NCBI GenBank assembly: GCA_900544065.1
Contig: UQTR01000018.1
Coordinates: 1-27,582, forward strand
DNA: 27,582 bases
Direction of reading: 5' to 3'
Source: an uncultured Collinsella sp.
GTDB lineage: Bacteria; Actinomycetota; Coriobacteriia; Coriobacteriales; Coriobacteriaceae
In this document: one piece after another, positions 7,601-15,037 of the stretch
Numbering within the stretch: the first letter of the stretch is position 1
Layout of the letters: every line of letters begins with the position of its first letter
The notes under the pieces: model-generated
The model's database searches: none
The model's input: the letters and a program-made list of their open reading frames with translations, nothing else
What the model was told of the DNA's origin: nothing
Translations under genes and position numbers: made by a program

Positions 7601-8017
7601 ATGGTTATGAAATTCGATCAGCTTGTTAACGGCGCCATCAACGTAGGCTTTGGCGCCGCTGCCGTTGCCGTCGAGGGAGGCAAGAAGGTCCTTGACGACC
7701 TCAACGCCAAGGGCGAGCAGGTGCGCAAGGACGCCGACACTCCCGATATCGCCCGCAGCGTATCCGATATGTTCGAGCAGGCCGGCGGCACCATCTCCGA
7801 CCTCACCGAGCGCCTGGGCATGCAGGGTGAGACCGCGGCCCAGCGTGTGCTCGACGAGCTCATCCTGGCCCGCGTCCGCGTCATGACCGCCCCCGAGCGT
7901 GCGGCCTTCCTGGCTCACGTGCGCGACATCGTCGATTCGGTCGAGGACAACGTGACCTCGGTGCCCGTCGAGTCCGTTGAGCCCGACGACGCAGAGGATG
8001 CCGAAGAGGCCGAGTAG
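7601..8017 (+). CDS. Phasin-like helical protein of unknown function
   Basis: A 138-aa protein. The ATG at 7601 has GGAG six bases upstream and was preferred over a TTG at 7589. It has a small-residue, mildly hydrophobic N-terminal segment (GAINVGFGAAAVAVEGG), then amphipathic helices, and a strongly acidic C-terminal tail (EPDDAEDAEEAE). The pattern resembles the small phasin-like proteins often found next to AarF/UbiB kinases, and here the ubiB-like gene follows after 8 nt, so they are surely co-transcribed. A function as partner or membrane adaptor of the kinase is inference only; I found no catalytic motif. Confidence 0.85.
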   Translation: MVMKFDQLVNGAINVGFGAAAVAVEGGKKVLDDLNAKGEQVRKDADTPDIARSVSDMFEQAGGTISDLTERLGMQGETAAQRVLDELILARVRVMTAPERAAFLAHVRDIVDSVEDNVTSVPVESVEPDDAEDAEEAE

Positions 8018-8025
8018 TAGCGCAG

Positions 8026-9789
8026 ATGGCAGATCCCACCACCGATTACAACAATCAAGACCCCTTGTGTGACGAGGCGGCAGTTGTCGACGAAGTCGAG
8101 GCTGCCGTCTCGGGCACTCGCAAGAAGCCCCGCGCCGTGGACATGGTGCCCGAGGAGCCCGACGCCATGGCTCCGTGCGACGAGTACCAGCTAACGCCGG
8201 CGGGCCGTCGCGAGCGCATTGGACAGATCGTCCGCCTCGTCAAAAAATACCGCGTGTGGGACAACCTCACGCCGGTGCGCCTGCGCCGTCTGCTCGAGGA
8301 GCTTGGCCCCATGTTCGTCAAGATGGGGCAGATTTTGGCCAACCGCTCCGAGATCTTGCCGCAGCGCTTTTGCGATGAGCTGCGTCGTCTGCGCTCCGAC
8401 GTGGAGCCGGTGCCGTACGAGGTGGTGCTTCGCTGCCTAGAAGAGGAATACGGCCTGCGCCTGGGGGAGATGTTCGACGCGATCGACCCCAACCCGCTTG
8501 GCAGCGCCTCGCTCGCGCAGGTGCACCGCGCCCGCTTGGTGACGGGCGAGGACGTGGCCGTCAAGGTGCAGCGCCCCGGTGCTCAGCAGGTTATGGCGCA
8601 GGACATCGATATCATCCGCTCGGTGGTACGCATCGTCTCCAAGTTCGTCAACACCGATCAGTTCGTTGACTTGCACGGCGTGGTCGAGGAGCTGTGGACC
8701 TCGTTTCGCGAGGAGACCAACTTCTTGGCCGAGGCCAAAAACCTCAACGACTTCTACGAGTTCCATAAAAGCGTGCGCGGCGTGTCGTGCCCCAAGTCCT
8801 ACTTGGATCTGTGCACCGAGCACGTGGTGGTCATGGATTACATCGAGGGCATCTCGATTGCCGATCCCGAGCGCCTGGTGGCCGAGGGTTACGACCTGGA
8901 GAAGATCGGCTCGACGATTGTCGAGGACTATTCGACGCAGGTACTCGACGACGGCTTTTTCCATGCCGATCCGCATGCGGGAAACATCATTCTCAAGGAC
9001 GGCATCGTCTACTTTATCGACTTGGGCATGGTCGGGCGCATGTCGAGCCACGACCGCGGTATCGTCAAGGACATGATTTTCGCCGTGGCCGAGGGTGACG
9101 TGCCCAAGCTCAAAGACTCGCTCATGCGCTTTGCCGTGACGCGCGGCGATTCGGCAGAGCTCGATCACTCGGCGTTTTTGTCCGATCTGGACTTTATCGT
9201 TGCCGACTTTGCAGGCCTTGATCTTAAGGACCTGGACATCGGCGAGTTTTTGACCTCATTGCTTAACTTGGCGCGTAAGAACGACGTTGAGCTGCCGAGC
9301 GTGGTGACGATGTTTGCGCGCGGCATGGTGACGCTCGAGGGCCTGCTGACCGAGTACATGCCCAACGTCAACATGATCCAGATCATCCAGACGCATATCA
9401 AAAACGAGAAGAGCACCTACGCGCGCATGCGTGATATGGGCCGCGACTTTGCGGCGAGCAGCTACCGTGCGGCCAAGGGCTCGCTCGAGGCGGCCGAGTA
9501 CTTGGGGCTGGCGTCGCGTATGCTCACGCGCGGTCAGCTTAAGGTGAATCTGCAGCTCATGAGTAGCGACAAGGCGCTGCGCCAGATAGGCGGCATCGTC
9601 GACCGCATGTCAATGGCCATTGTTATCGCCGGCCTGTTTATCGGCTCTTCGGTGGTTTACTATGCGCGCATCGAGCCTGTTGTGCTCGGTATTCCGGTCA
9701 TCGGCTTTTTTGGCTATGTGAGTGCGCTGGTTTTGGCGCTCATGCTGGGCCGCAATATCTGGCGCAACAGTCACGGCGGCAAGCACTAG
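8026..9789 (+). CDS. AarF/UbiB (ABC1) family atypical kinase
   Basis: A 587-aa protein kinase-like (PKL) protein with all UbiB hallmarks. There is a charged N-terminal region of about 60 residues, then the ABC1-specific KxGQ motif (Lys99-Met-Gly-Gln), the Ala/Val-Lys of the nucleotide site (AVKVQRPG, Lys180), the catalytic loop HADPHAGN (313-320) and DLG (332-334, in place of DFG). Two C-terminal membrane helices lie at about residues 525-580. In other bacteria the family supports ubiquinone or other isoprenoid-lipid metabolism as an ATPase. This lineage is not expected to make ubiquinone, so the role is probably in another prenyl-lipid or membrane process. It lies 8 nt after the phasin-like gene and is followed by a terminator. 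Confidence 0.93.
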   Translation: MADPTTDYNNQDPLCDEAAVVDEVEAAVSGTRKKPRAVDMVPEEPDAMAPCDEYQLTPAGRRERIGQIVRLVKKYRVWDNLTPVRLRRLLEELGPMFVKMGQILANRSEILPQRFCDELRRLRSDVEPVPYEVVLRCLEEEYGLRLGEMFDAIDPNPLGSASLAQVHRARLVTGEDVAVKVQRPGAQQVMAQDIDIIRSVVRIVSKFVNTDQFVDLHGVVEELWTSFREETNFLAEAKNLNDFYEFHKSVRGVSCPKSYLDLCTEHVVVMDYIEGISIADPERLVAEGYDLEKIGSTIVEDYSTQVLDDGFFHADPHAGNIILKDGIVYFIDLGMVGRMSSHDRGIVKDMIFAVAEGDVPKLKDSLMRFAVTRGDSAELDHSAFLSDLDFIVADFAGLDLKDLDIGEFLTSLLNLARKNDVELPSVVTMFARGMVTLEGLLTEYMPNVNMIQIIQTHIKNEKSTYARMRDMGRDFAASSYRAAKGSLEAAEYLGLASRMLTRGQLKVNLQLMSSDKALRQIGGIVDRMSMAIVIAGLFIGSSVVYYARIEPVVLGIPVIGFFGYVSALVLALMLGRNIWRNSHGGKH

Positions 9790-9840
9790 AGGCTGCAGCC
9801 GGCACCGCATTTTCCTATCGCAAACAATAGCTTTTACCTT

Positions 9841-9868
9841 GGGCTTCGCCTGTGTGCGAGGCCCTTTT
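9841..9868 (+). terminator. Rho-independent terminator after the ubiB-like gene
   Basis: A 9-bp stem (9841-9849 with 9856-9864, one G-U pair, 6-nt loop) is followed by TTTT. It lies about 50 nt past the stop at 9789. Confidence 0.7.
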
Positions 9869-9904
9869 GCGTGCTACCATACTGACGGTAATAATCAATG
9901 GCCT

Positions 9905-10077
9905 AGATGGTGGTGCGGAGACGCACGAATGCGTGGTTTTCCTGCGCATTTGGGAGAATCGGGGTGCGAATCCCCGGCTGTACCAGTAACCGTAATTCCT
10001 CTTGGCTCGGGATGCTCGCGTCGCAGATCGGACGACGCGCCCGAGCCGTTAAGGTTAAGTCGGATCGCCTCCCATCT
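9905..10077 (+). promoter_or_regulatory. Cobalamin (B12) riboswitch
   Basis: The core carries the conserved aptamer blocks: GGGAGAATC at about 9952-9960, GGGGTGCGAATCCCC at 9961-9975, then GGCTGTACCAGTAACCGTAA at 9976-9995, matching the class pattern GGGAA..GGTG.AAATCC...CTG.CCC.GCAACTGTAA. A degenerate B12 box (AAGTCGGATCGCCTCCC) follows at about 10057-10073. The ends close as a P1 stem, AGATGG (9905-9910) with CCATCT (10072-10077). The downstream region lacks a terminator with a U-run, so control of translation start is more likely than termination. The controlled genes carry DUF4430 (transcobalamin C-terminal-like) domains, which fits B12 as ligand. Confidence 0.85.
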
Positions 10078-10172
10078 TGCACATGGCCGCGGCTTTTGTC
10101 GCCGGCGTGCATAGGGCTCTGGAGGGAAGGGGACCCCGATGGGGGAACTCGAGCGCAGCATGCGCGATGACG

Positions 10173-10198
10173 TGGGGCAGCCTCAAGGCGACGCCCCA
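10173..10198 (+). other. Hairpin between two candidate start codons, possible expression platform
   Basis: TGGGGC (10173-10178) pairs with GCCCCA (10193-10198), with an inner GCCT/AGGC pairing. It ends 13 nt before the AGGAG site at 10211. No U-run follows. It could set access to the second ribosome site; whether it is part of the riboswitch platform is inference. Confidence 0.4.
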
Positions 10199-10219
10199 AG
10201 TACAGACAGTAGGAGACAA

Positions 10220-13200
10220 ATGGATATGTTCGAGGACGAGCACCAGCGCGTCTCGCATCGCCGTGGCGCAATTGCACGCGGCGTAGCCAAGCGCGGCCTG
10301 GTGGCATTCCTGGCCTTCGCGATGGCCTTTGGCACCACGCCGGCCCAGCTATGGGCCGACGGCGCTGAGGGAATTGCCGGCGCTGTTGCTCAGGCCACGG
10401 CGCAGGGCGAAAACGCGGGGGCTGCGGATGGCGCCTCTGAAACTGGCTCCAACGCGAGCGATGCGACTGCCAACGATGCGGCGGCATCCGATAGCGCTGC
10501 GACGAATGCCGCAGATGGCAACGGCGTAGCGGCGGACAATTCTGCCGCGGTTGAGGCTCCTGCCGCTTCCGAAGAGACTAAGTCGCAGCCTGCCGAAGCC
10601 GCAGCCCAGGAGGTCTCTGCCACGTGCTCCGTCGTCGGCACCGACGCCAAGGGCGCCCAGCAGACCTGGGCCGCCGCGCAGCAGATCACGCTGAAGGAGG
10701 GCTCGACCGCGGCCGACCTCTCCGAGCAGCTGTTCAAGCAGGCCGGCCTGACCACCGAATACGATCCCAACGGCGCCTGGGGCTGGGCGCTCAACACGAT
10801 CACGTCGCCCTTCGATAAGGACCGCAAGCTCGGCTACGACCCGGCGACCGGCGCGTACTGGCAGCTGTTCGTCAACGGCAGCGCCCCCGAGGTCGGCGCG
10901 GGCGGCTACACGCTCAAGGACGGCGACTCCGTCGTCTGGTGCTACTCGAAGTACGGCGACCCCGCTCCTGTCGATCAGGTCTCCGTCACAATGGAGATTA
11001 TCGGCAAGAAGAATGAGATAGCGCAGCGTTGGACGAGCCCCTCAACTCAAGTGTTCACAAAGGGCACGACGATCAAGGACGCCTCTGCTGCCTACTTCGA
11101 TGCTCTTGGCATCGAATCCAAGATGTACGACCAATTTGGCTATTGGGGTGTCCATAGCCTTGTTTCCCCGCTTGATGGTGTCGAGCTGTCCGGCGCTTGG
11201 TCGTTCTTTGTCAACGGAGTTCCCGCAAGCCAGATCGATAGCGACTATGTGCTCAAGTCGGGTGATAAGATCGTTTGGGCCTATGCTGCCGGCGATACCG
11301 TGCCCGGTATCGACAGCGTTGTTGTTGACCCGAGCGCCGCGCGTCCCAACTGGGATAGCGACTGGTCGGGCTTTACGAGCGCCGACAAGGTAACCGACGC
11401 GCCTGTACCCACCAAAGACGCTGAGGCAAAATGGGTAAGCGAGCTCAAGTTTTCGAGCGAATGGAATAAGGGAATCTCTGATCCGTTGCTAGTGGGTGAC
11501 TATCTCTACGTTGCCGTCGGCTCCAAGCTGCTTAAGAAGAATGTCGACACGGGTGAAACCCTTGCGGAATCGCCCTTGGCAGCAAAGATTGATTCGACTT
11601 CGCGCATGGTGTACACCGACGGCGTTGTGCTTGTTCCGCTCTCGGGTGGTCGTCTGCAGGCGCTAACGGTTGATGCGCTGGCGACGGTTTGGGTTACCGA
11701 TGAGCTGCCGGCCGGCCCGGACGGCGCCCAGCAGTCGCTTGCTTCCGTTACGGTCCGTGATGGCTATGCCTACTTTGGCACCGCTTCGGCCAGCTGGACT
11801 GATTCGAGTGGCGGCTACCTGCTTTGCGTGCGTATCACTGACGGCAAGGTCATGTGGCAGCGCGAGAACGAGAACAGCAAGGGCTATTACTGGGCTGGTA
11901 TGGCGTTCTCGGGCAACTACGGTGTTATTGCGGACGATTCCGGCACGGTGAGCACGATCGATCCCTCGACTGGAAAGACTGTTGCGAACCTTAAGGTTGC
12001 CGATCGCGTGCGTACGACGGTCCTTGTCGATAGATCGATCGCGTATGTCGTGAGCGCCGATGGTGTTTTGCATAAGCTCTCGATTGGAGCGGACGGAACG
12101 CTTTCCGAGCTTGGCAAGGTGGCGTTTGGTAGCAGCTCGACCTCGACGCCGGTGTTGGCCAACGGCAAGATCATTGTTGGCGGTACGTCGATTGAGTCCT
12201 TTAAGGGCGGCTATCAGAATAAGTACACGTATCATTACGGTCTGCTGGCAACCATCGATGCCGAGACGCTTGCGGTAGACTATTCCATCTGCAAGGCGGA
12301 TGGGAACTATATTCGCCAGGGTACTTCGGGCGGTGGCGACGTTAAGTCACAGCCGGTTGTTTCAGTTCAAAACGGTGAGACGTACGTGTACTTTACGTCT
12401 AACAACAACCCTGGTGGCATCTATCGTTATCGCATCGGCGATGCCGAAGCAGAGCTGCTCTATACGCCGGCTGCGGAGGATCAGCAGTATTGCATGACTT
12501 CGATTTCTGTGGGGTCGGACGGCTCGCTCTACTACGCTAACGATTCAGGCAAACTGTTTGCCGTCAAGGGCAATGGCCAGAGGGTCAATCGCTATACCGT
12601 TTCATTTAATGCCAACGGCAAAGATGCAACCATGCCCGATTCTCAGCGTGTGAAAGAGGGCAAGACGGCTACCGAGCCTGCGGATAAGCCCCAGCTCAAG
12701 GGCTATACCTTCGGCGGTTGGTATACCGATGAGGCTTGCACGCAGGCGTATGACTTCAGCACGCCGGTGACGGCCGACCTGACGCTGTATGCCAAGTGGA
12801 CCAAGAACGCCACCAACCCTGGCGGTAATGGCGGTTCTGGCTCCAACGGCTCAAACGGCTCCAACGGTTCCAACGGCGGCGCTGGCAGCGGTTCCGGCAC
12901 GGGCGCTGGCACTGGTACTGGCTCCGGCACGAAGGGCCAGCAGGCTGGTGGCGCTATCGCCCCGGGCCAGAAGCCGACGACTAAGACGACGGTGTCCACC
13001 AAGACGGAGACCAAGGAAAACAAGTCCGACAAGAAGGACTCTGACAAGAAGTCCGATAAGAAGGACGAGAAGAAATCGGACAGGAAGGACAACAAGTCCG
13101 ACAAGAAGTCTGATTCCAAGTCCGACACGGGCTCCGCTTCCGCGACTACTGCCAAGAAGTCTTCCGAGGCTTCCGCGCAGGAGGCCGGCACCAACCCGCT

Positions 13201-13297
13201 TGCTATCGTTGGCATTGCGGCGGGCGTGATCGGCCTTGCGCTCATTGCCGTCTTCGTTCTGACCAAGCGCGGCAAGGGTGACGGTAATGCCCGATAA
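10220..13297 (+). CDS. Membrane-anchored surface protein: two DUF4430 domains, beta-propeller, InlB repeat
   Basis: About 1025 aa. ATG 10220 follows AGGAG and gives a usual signal peptide (basic n-region, LVAFLAFAMAFG core); ATG 10139 is in frame, also has a purine-rich site and would add 27 residues. From 10220: signal peptide to about 47, Ala/Glu/Asp-rich linker to 130, DUF4430 at about 131-245 and 254-357 (each ending in the W..FVNG...DGD..VWCY-type pattern), a PQQ-like beta-propeller at about 404-787, an InlB/Listeria-type repeat at about 792-861 (VSFNANG, GYTFGGWYTDE, LYAKW), Gly/Ser/Asn then Lys/Asp-rich spacer, and one membrane helix at about 992-1015 with a basic tail. No LPXTG. DUF4430 is related to the cobalamin-binding C-terminal domain of transcobalamin, and the gene sits under a B12 riboswitch, so surface B12 capture is the inferred role. 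It overlaps the next gene. Confidence 0.9.
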   Translation: MDMFEDEHQRVSHRRGAIARGVAKRGLVAFLAFAMAFGTTPAQLWADGAEGIAGAVAQATAQGENAGAADGASETGSNASDATANDAAASDSAATNAADGNGVAADNSAAVEAPAASEETKSQPAEAAAQEVSATCSVVGTDAKGAQQTWAAAQQITLKEGSTAADLSEQLFKQAGLTTEYDPNGAWGWALNTITSPFDKDRKLGYDPATGAYWQLFVNGSAPEVGAGGYTLKDGDSVVWCYSKYGDPAPVDQVSVTMEIIGKKNEIAQRWTSPSTQVFTKGTTIKDASAAYFDALGIESKMYDQFGYWGVHSLVSPLDGVELSGAWSFFVNGVPASQIDSDYVLKSGDKIVWAYAAGDTVPGIDSVVVDPSAARPNWDSDWSGFTSADKVTDAPVPTKDAEAKWVSELKFSSEWNKGISDPLLVGDYLYVAVGSKLLKKNVDTGETLAESPLAAKIDSTSRMVYTDGVVLVPLSGGRLQALTVDALATVWVTDELPAGPDGAQQSLASVTVRDGYAYFGTASASWTDSSGGYLLCVRITDGKVMWQRENENSKGYYWAGMAFSGNYGVIADDSGTVSTIDPSTGKTVANLKVADRVRTTVLVDRSIAYVVSADGVLHKLSIGADGTLSELGKVAFGSSSTSTPVLANGKIIVGGTSIESFKGGYQNKYTYHYGLLATIDAETLAVDYSICKADGNYIRQGTSGGGDVKSQPVVSVQNGETYVYFTSNNNPGGIYRYRIGDAEAELLYTPAAEDQQYCMTSISVGSDGSLYYANDSGKLFAVKGNGQRVNRYTVSFNANGKDATMPDSQRVKEGKTATEPADKPQLKGYTFGGWYTDEACTQAYDFSTPVTADLTLYAKWTKNATNPGGNGGSGSNGSNGSNGSNGGAGSGSGTGAGTGTGSGTKGQQAGGAIAPGQKPTTKTTVSTKTETKENKSDKKDSDKKSDKKDEKKSDRKDNKSDKKSDSKSDTGSASATTAKKSSEASAQEAGTNPLAIVGIAAGVIGLALIAVFVLTKRGKGDGNAR

Positions 13298-14195
13298 GCC
13301 CAAGGAGACCAACGGGCAGCAGCCCGACTCCTCGTTTATCCAACTCGACGATGCAAAGCAAAAGGGCGCCGCTTCGGCGGCGTCCGTCCCTCGCCGCAAG
13401 GCGCTTGTCAGTGCCCTTACGGCTGTCTGCATCGCGCTGATCGTCGTCTCGCTGGGCTTTGTCCATCCCTCCGAGAGCGGCGCTTGGTCCATTGATTGGA
13501 TCGTTCAGACCGTGACGGGGGAGAGTGTCATCGCCGAGGACGCTACGGGCTCCGGCTCGCCTGCTGCTTCGGCCAAGGCCGATTCCAAGGATTCCAAGTC
13601 ATCGAATGATGCAAAAGACGAGTCCAAGGATTCGGATGAGTCCAAGTCCAAGGACGATGCCGAGTCTTCAGACAAGGAAGCGGGCAAAAATTCGGACGGC
13701 AAGAAGTCCGGCGAAAAAGGGGCTGGTCATAAAAAGACCGACAGCAACCAGTCGACTTCTCAGAATTCGACAGCGTCTGGCGGAACCGGCTCATCGTCTG
13801 GAACCTCTGTCGCGTCGGGTGGATCCTCCGCCGCTCCCGATAACGGCAATGCCTCTGCGGGCGACCAGGGCACCTCTCAGGAGCCGAGCTACGTTACCGT
13901 GACGGTCTCGGTCACTTCGAGCGCCGTGGGCAATCCCGTCTCGTCTGGTGGTACGTTCACCTTTAACGAGGGCGCCACGGTCTACGACGCTCTGTGCGCG
14001 TTGGGTCTTTCCGTAAATGCGCACGGCTCGTCGTACGGCACGTATGTTGCGGCTATCGGCGGCTTGGCCGAAAAGCAGTACGGCGGCACGAGCGGCTGGA
14101 TGTACTCCGTCAACGGCGCAACGCCCATGACGGCCTGCAGCAACTACGCTCTCTCCAATGGCGACAACGTGGTCTGGTATTACGTGACAGGCTAG
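13287..14195 (+). CDS. N-terminally anchored DUF4430 protein with a long charged tether
   Basis: 302 aa. ATG 13287 was chosen because AAGGGTG lies 6 nt upstream; it overlaps the previous stop by 11 nt, so translation is coupled. Residues 1-38 are cytoplasmic and polar, a single membrane helix spans about 39-58, a Ser/Lys/Asp/Glu-rich then Gly/Ser/Thr-rich tether runs to about 200, and one DUF4430 domain fills the C-terminus (VTVTVSV, FNEGATVYDALCALG, GGTSGWMYSVNG, NGDNVVWYYVTG). The topology mirrors the upstream protein: that one is anchored at its C-terminus, this one at its N-terminus, both displaying DUF4430 outside. A shared B12 riboswitch and terminator suggest they work together, possibly as receptor and relay. 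Ligand binding is inferred. Confidence 0.9.
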   Translation: MPDKPKETNGQQPDSSFIQLDDAKQKGAASAASVPRRKALVSALTAVCIALIVVSLGFVHPSESGAWSIDWIVQTVTGESVIAEDATGSGSPAASAKADSKDSKSSNDAKDESKDSDESKSKDDAESSDKEAGKNSDGKKSGEKGAGHKKTDSNQSTSQNSTASGGTGSSSGTSVASGGSSAAPDNGNASAGDQGTSQEPSYVTVTVSVTSSAVGNPVSSGGTFTFNEGATVYDALCALGLSVNAHGSSYGTYVAAIGGLAEKQYGGTSGWMYSVNGATPMTACSNYALSNGDNVVWYYVTG

Positions 14196-14216
14196 AGGCC
14201 TCGACATATCGCACCA

Positions 14217-14255
14217 AACGGGCGGTTCGGACAAACATCCGGGCCGCCCGTTTTT
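14217..14255 (+). terminator. Rho-independent terminator of the DUF4430 operon
   Basis: A 9-bp stem AACGGGCGG (14217-14225) with CCGCCCGTT (14244-14252), extended inside by a weaker TTCGG/TCCGG pairing, followed by a T5 run. It lies 21 nt after the stop at 14195. Confidence 0.88.
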
Positions 14256-14348
14256 ACTGCGAATGGGACGGAGTTTCCCAATCGATGTTCAACCGGAAAG
14301 CGCGTCCTATTTCGGCATCGTAGCCCGCCTCACGCAGGTTATCGGCAA

Positions 14349-14384
14349 ATAAAAAACCGGTCGGAACGTGAATTCCAACCGGTT
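14349..14384 (-). terminator. Rho-independent terminator of the fbp-GtrA cluster
   Basis: On the minus strand AACCGGTTGGAATT pairs across a 6-nt loop with TTCCGACCGGTT (one mismatch) and runs into TTTTTTATTT. It lies about 27 nt past the GtrA stop at 14411. Confidence 0.85.
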
Positions 14385-14410
14385 GCAAATGCGAGATTAT
14401 GTTTGACTAG

Positions 14411-14818
14411 CTACGACCGTGCGCCCTCGAGGAAGAAGCGGCGGCTAAAGTAGTTGTACCAGGTGACCAAGAACGTGGCGATAGCCTTCATGGCCTGGTA
14501 GCCGATGCTCAAAAACGTGACGCCCACAAACATGTACAGGTCGTTGAGGCCCAGGCCAATCACCGACAGGATGGTGAAGATCGTGAACTCGCGCTTGCGG
14601 CTCATGCCCTCGCGGTGGTCGAACACGTACTTCATGCTGAGCCAGTAGTTGACCACGACGGACGTGATGAACGAGATCGTGGTACTCATCAAAAAGTCGA
14701 GGTGGAATAGCTCGACAAGCGCAATGAGCATACCCCAGTCGATGCCAAAGGAGATAAGTCCCACGACGGCGAACTTGAGGAACTGCTTCGTATGAGGTTG
14801 TGCCAGTGCCTTGCGCAC
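14411..14818 (-). CDS. GtrA-family membrane protein
   Basis: 135 aa with four predicted membrane helices in the compact GtrA layout: FLKFAVVGLISFGIDWG, then FITSVVVNYWLSMKYVF, a positively charged loop, FTILSVIGLGLNDLYMF, and AIATFLVTWYNYFSRRFF. Members move or assist polyprenyl-linked sugars across the membrane for cell-wall or O-antigen-type glycans. The start is a GTG at 14818 with only a weak ribosome site; an ATT eight codons upstream is in frame, so the exact start is uncertain. It is a diverged paralogue of the gene at 15038-15433 (both share the KFxVVG, VIDxG, SMKYVF and EG(I/M)SR(K/R)REF segments). Confidence 0.88.
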   Translation of the reverse strand: MRKALAQPHTKQFLKFAVVGLISFGIDWGMLIALVELFHLDFLMSTTISFITSVVVNYWLSMKYVFDHREGMSRKREFTIFTILSVIGLGLNDLYMFVGVTFLSIGYQAMKAIATFLVTWYNYFSRRFFLEGARS

Positions 14819-14900
14819 GTAATCACATCCAATGCGTTGATGAATCGAGCAGAGGATACTTTAGAGCTTTTGAAAGGGAAACGTAAGGTCTTTGCCAAGA

Positions 14901-14906
14901 ACTATA
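14901..14906 (-). promoter_or_regulatory. Possible -10 box for the GtrA gene at 14411
   Basis: The minus strand reads TATAGT here, about 83 nt upstream of the GTG start. A -35 is unclear. Two copies of GCCAAATTTGC (14914-14924 and 14945-14955) lie just upstream. Confidence 0.28.
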
Positions 14907-14913
14907 TGAACTC

Positions 14914-14955
14914 GCCAAATTTGCAAGAGACAATCCGCAAACGTGCCAAATTTGC
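14914..14955. repeat. Paired 11-bp repeats 31 bp apart
   Basis: GCCAAATTTGC occurs at 14914-14924 and again at 14945-14955. The core AAATTT is palindromic and the spacing is about three DNA turns, as for paired operator sites. Regulatory function is inferred. Confidence 0.35.
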
Positions 14956-14969
14956 CCGTAAACGAGTAA

Positions 14970-15013
14970 GGCCCGCGGACGATGCTGCGCTGAGCGCATA
15001 CCGTCCGCGGGCC
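14970..15013 (-). terminator. Strong hairpin after the second GtrA gene
   Basis: A perfect 12-bp stem (14970-14981 with 15002-15013) with an inner TGCGC/GCGCA pairing lies about 25 nt past the stop at 15038. The following minus-strand sequence (TTACTCGTTT) is only moderately T-rich, so termination may be partial. Confidence 0.6.
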
Positions 15014-15037
15014 CTGCAATACAGCAAAGAAGCCGAG

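Larger units (their letters stand above)
9790..10219 (+). other. Non-coding leader region of the DUF4430 operon
   Basis: This gap contains, in order: the ubiB-operon terminator (9841-9868), a possible -10 box TACCAT (9875-9880, no clear -35), the cobalamin riboswitch (9905-10077), a first in-frame ATG (10139) and a hairpin (10173-10198) just before the preferred start at 10220. Confidence 0.7.

Noticed and set aside
10139..10219. Upstream in-frame extension of the large DUF4430 protein
   Set aside because: Not fully excluded; the start at 10220 gives a more usual signal peptide and has AGGAG, so the extension is mentioned but not used.
12830..13140. Low-complexity Gly/Ser/Asn and Lys/Asp/Ser coding repeats as a possible CRISPR or tandem array
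   Set aside because: The repeats are short codon-level repeats inside an intact reading frame, encoding a cell-wall-spanning tether.
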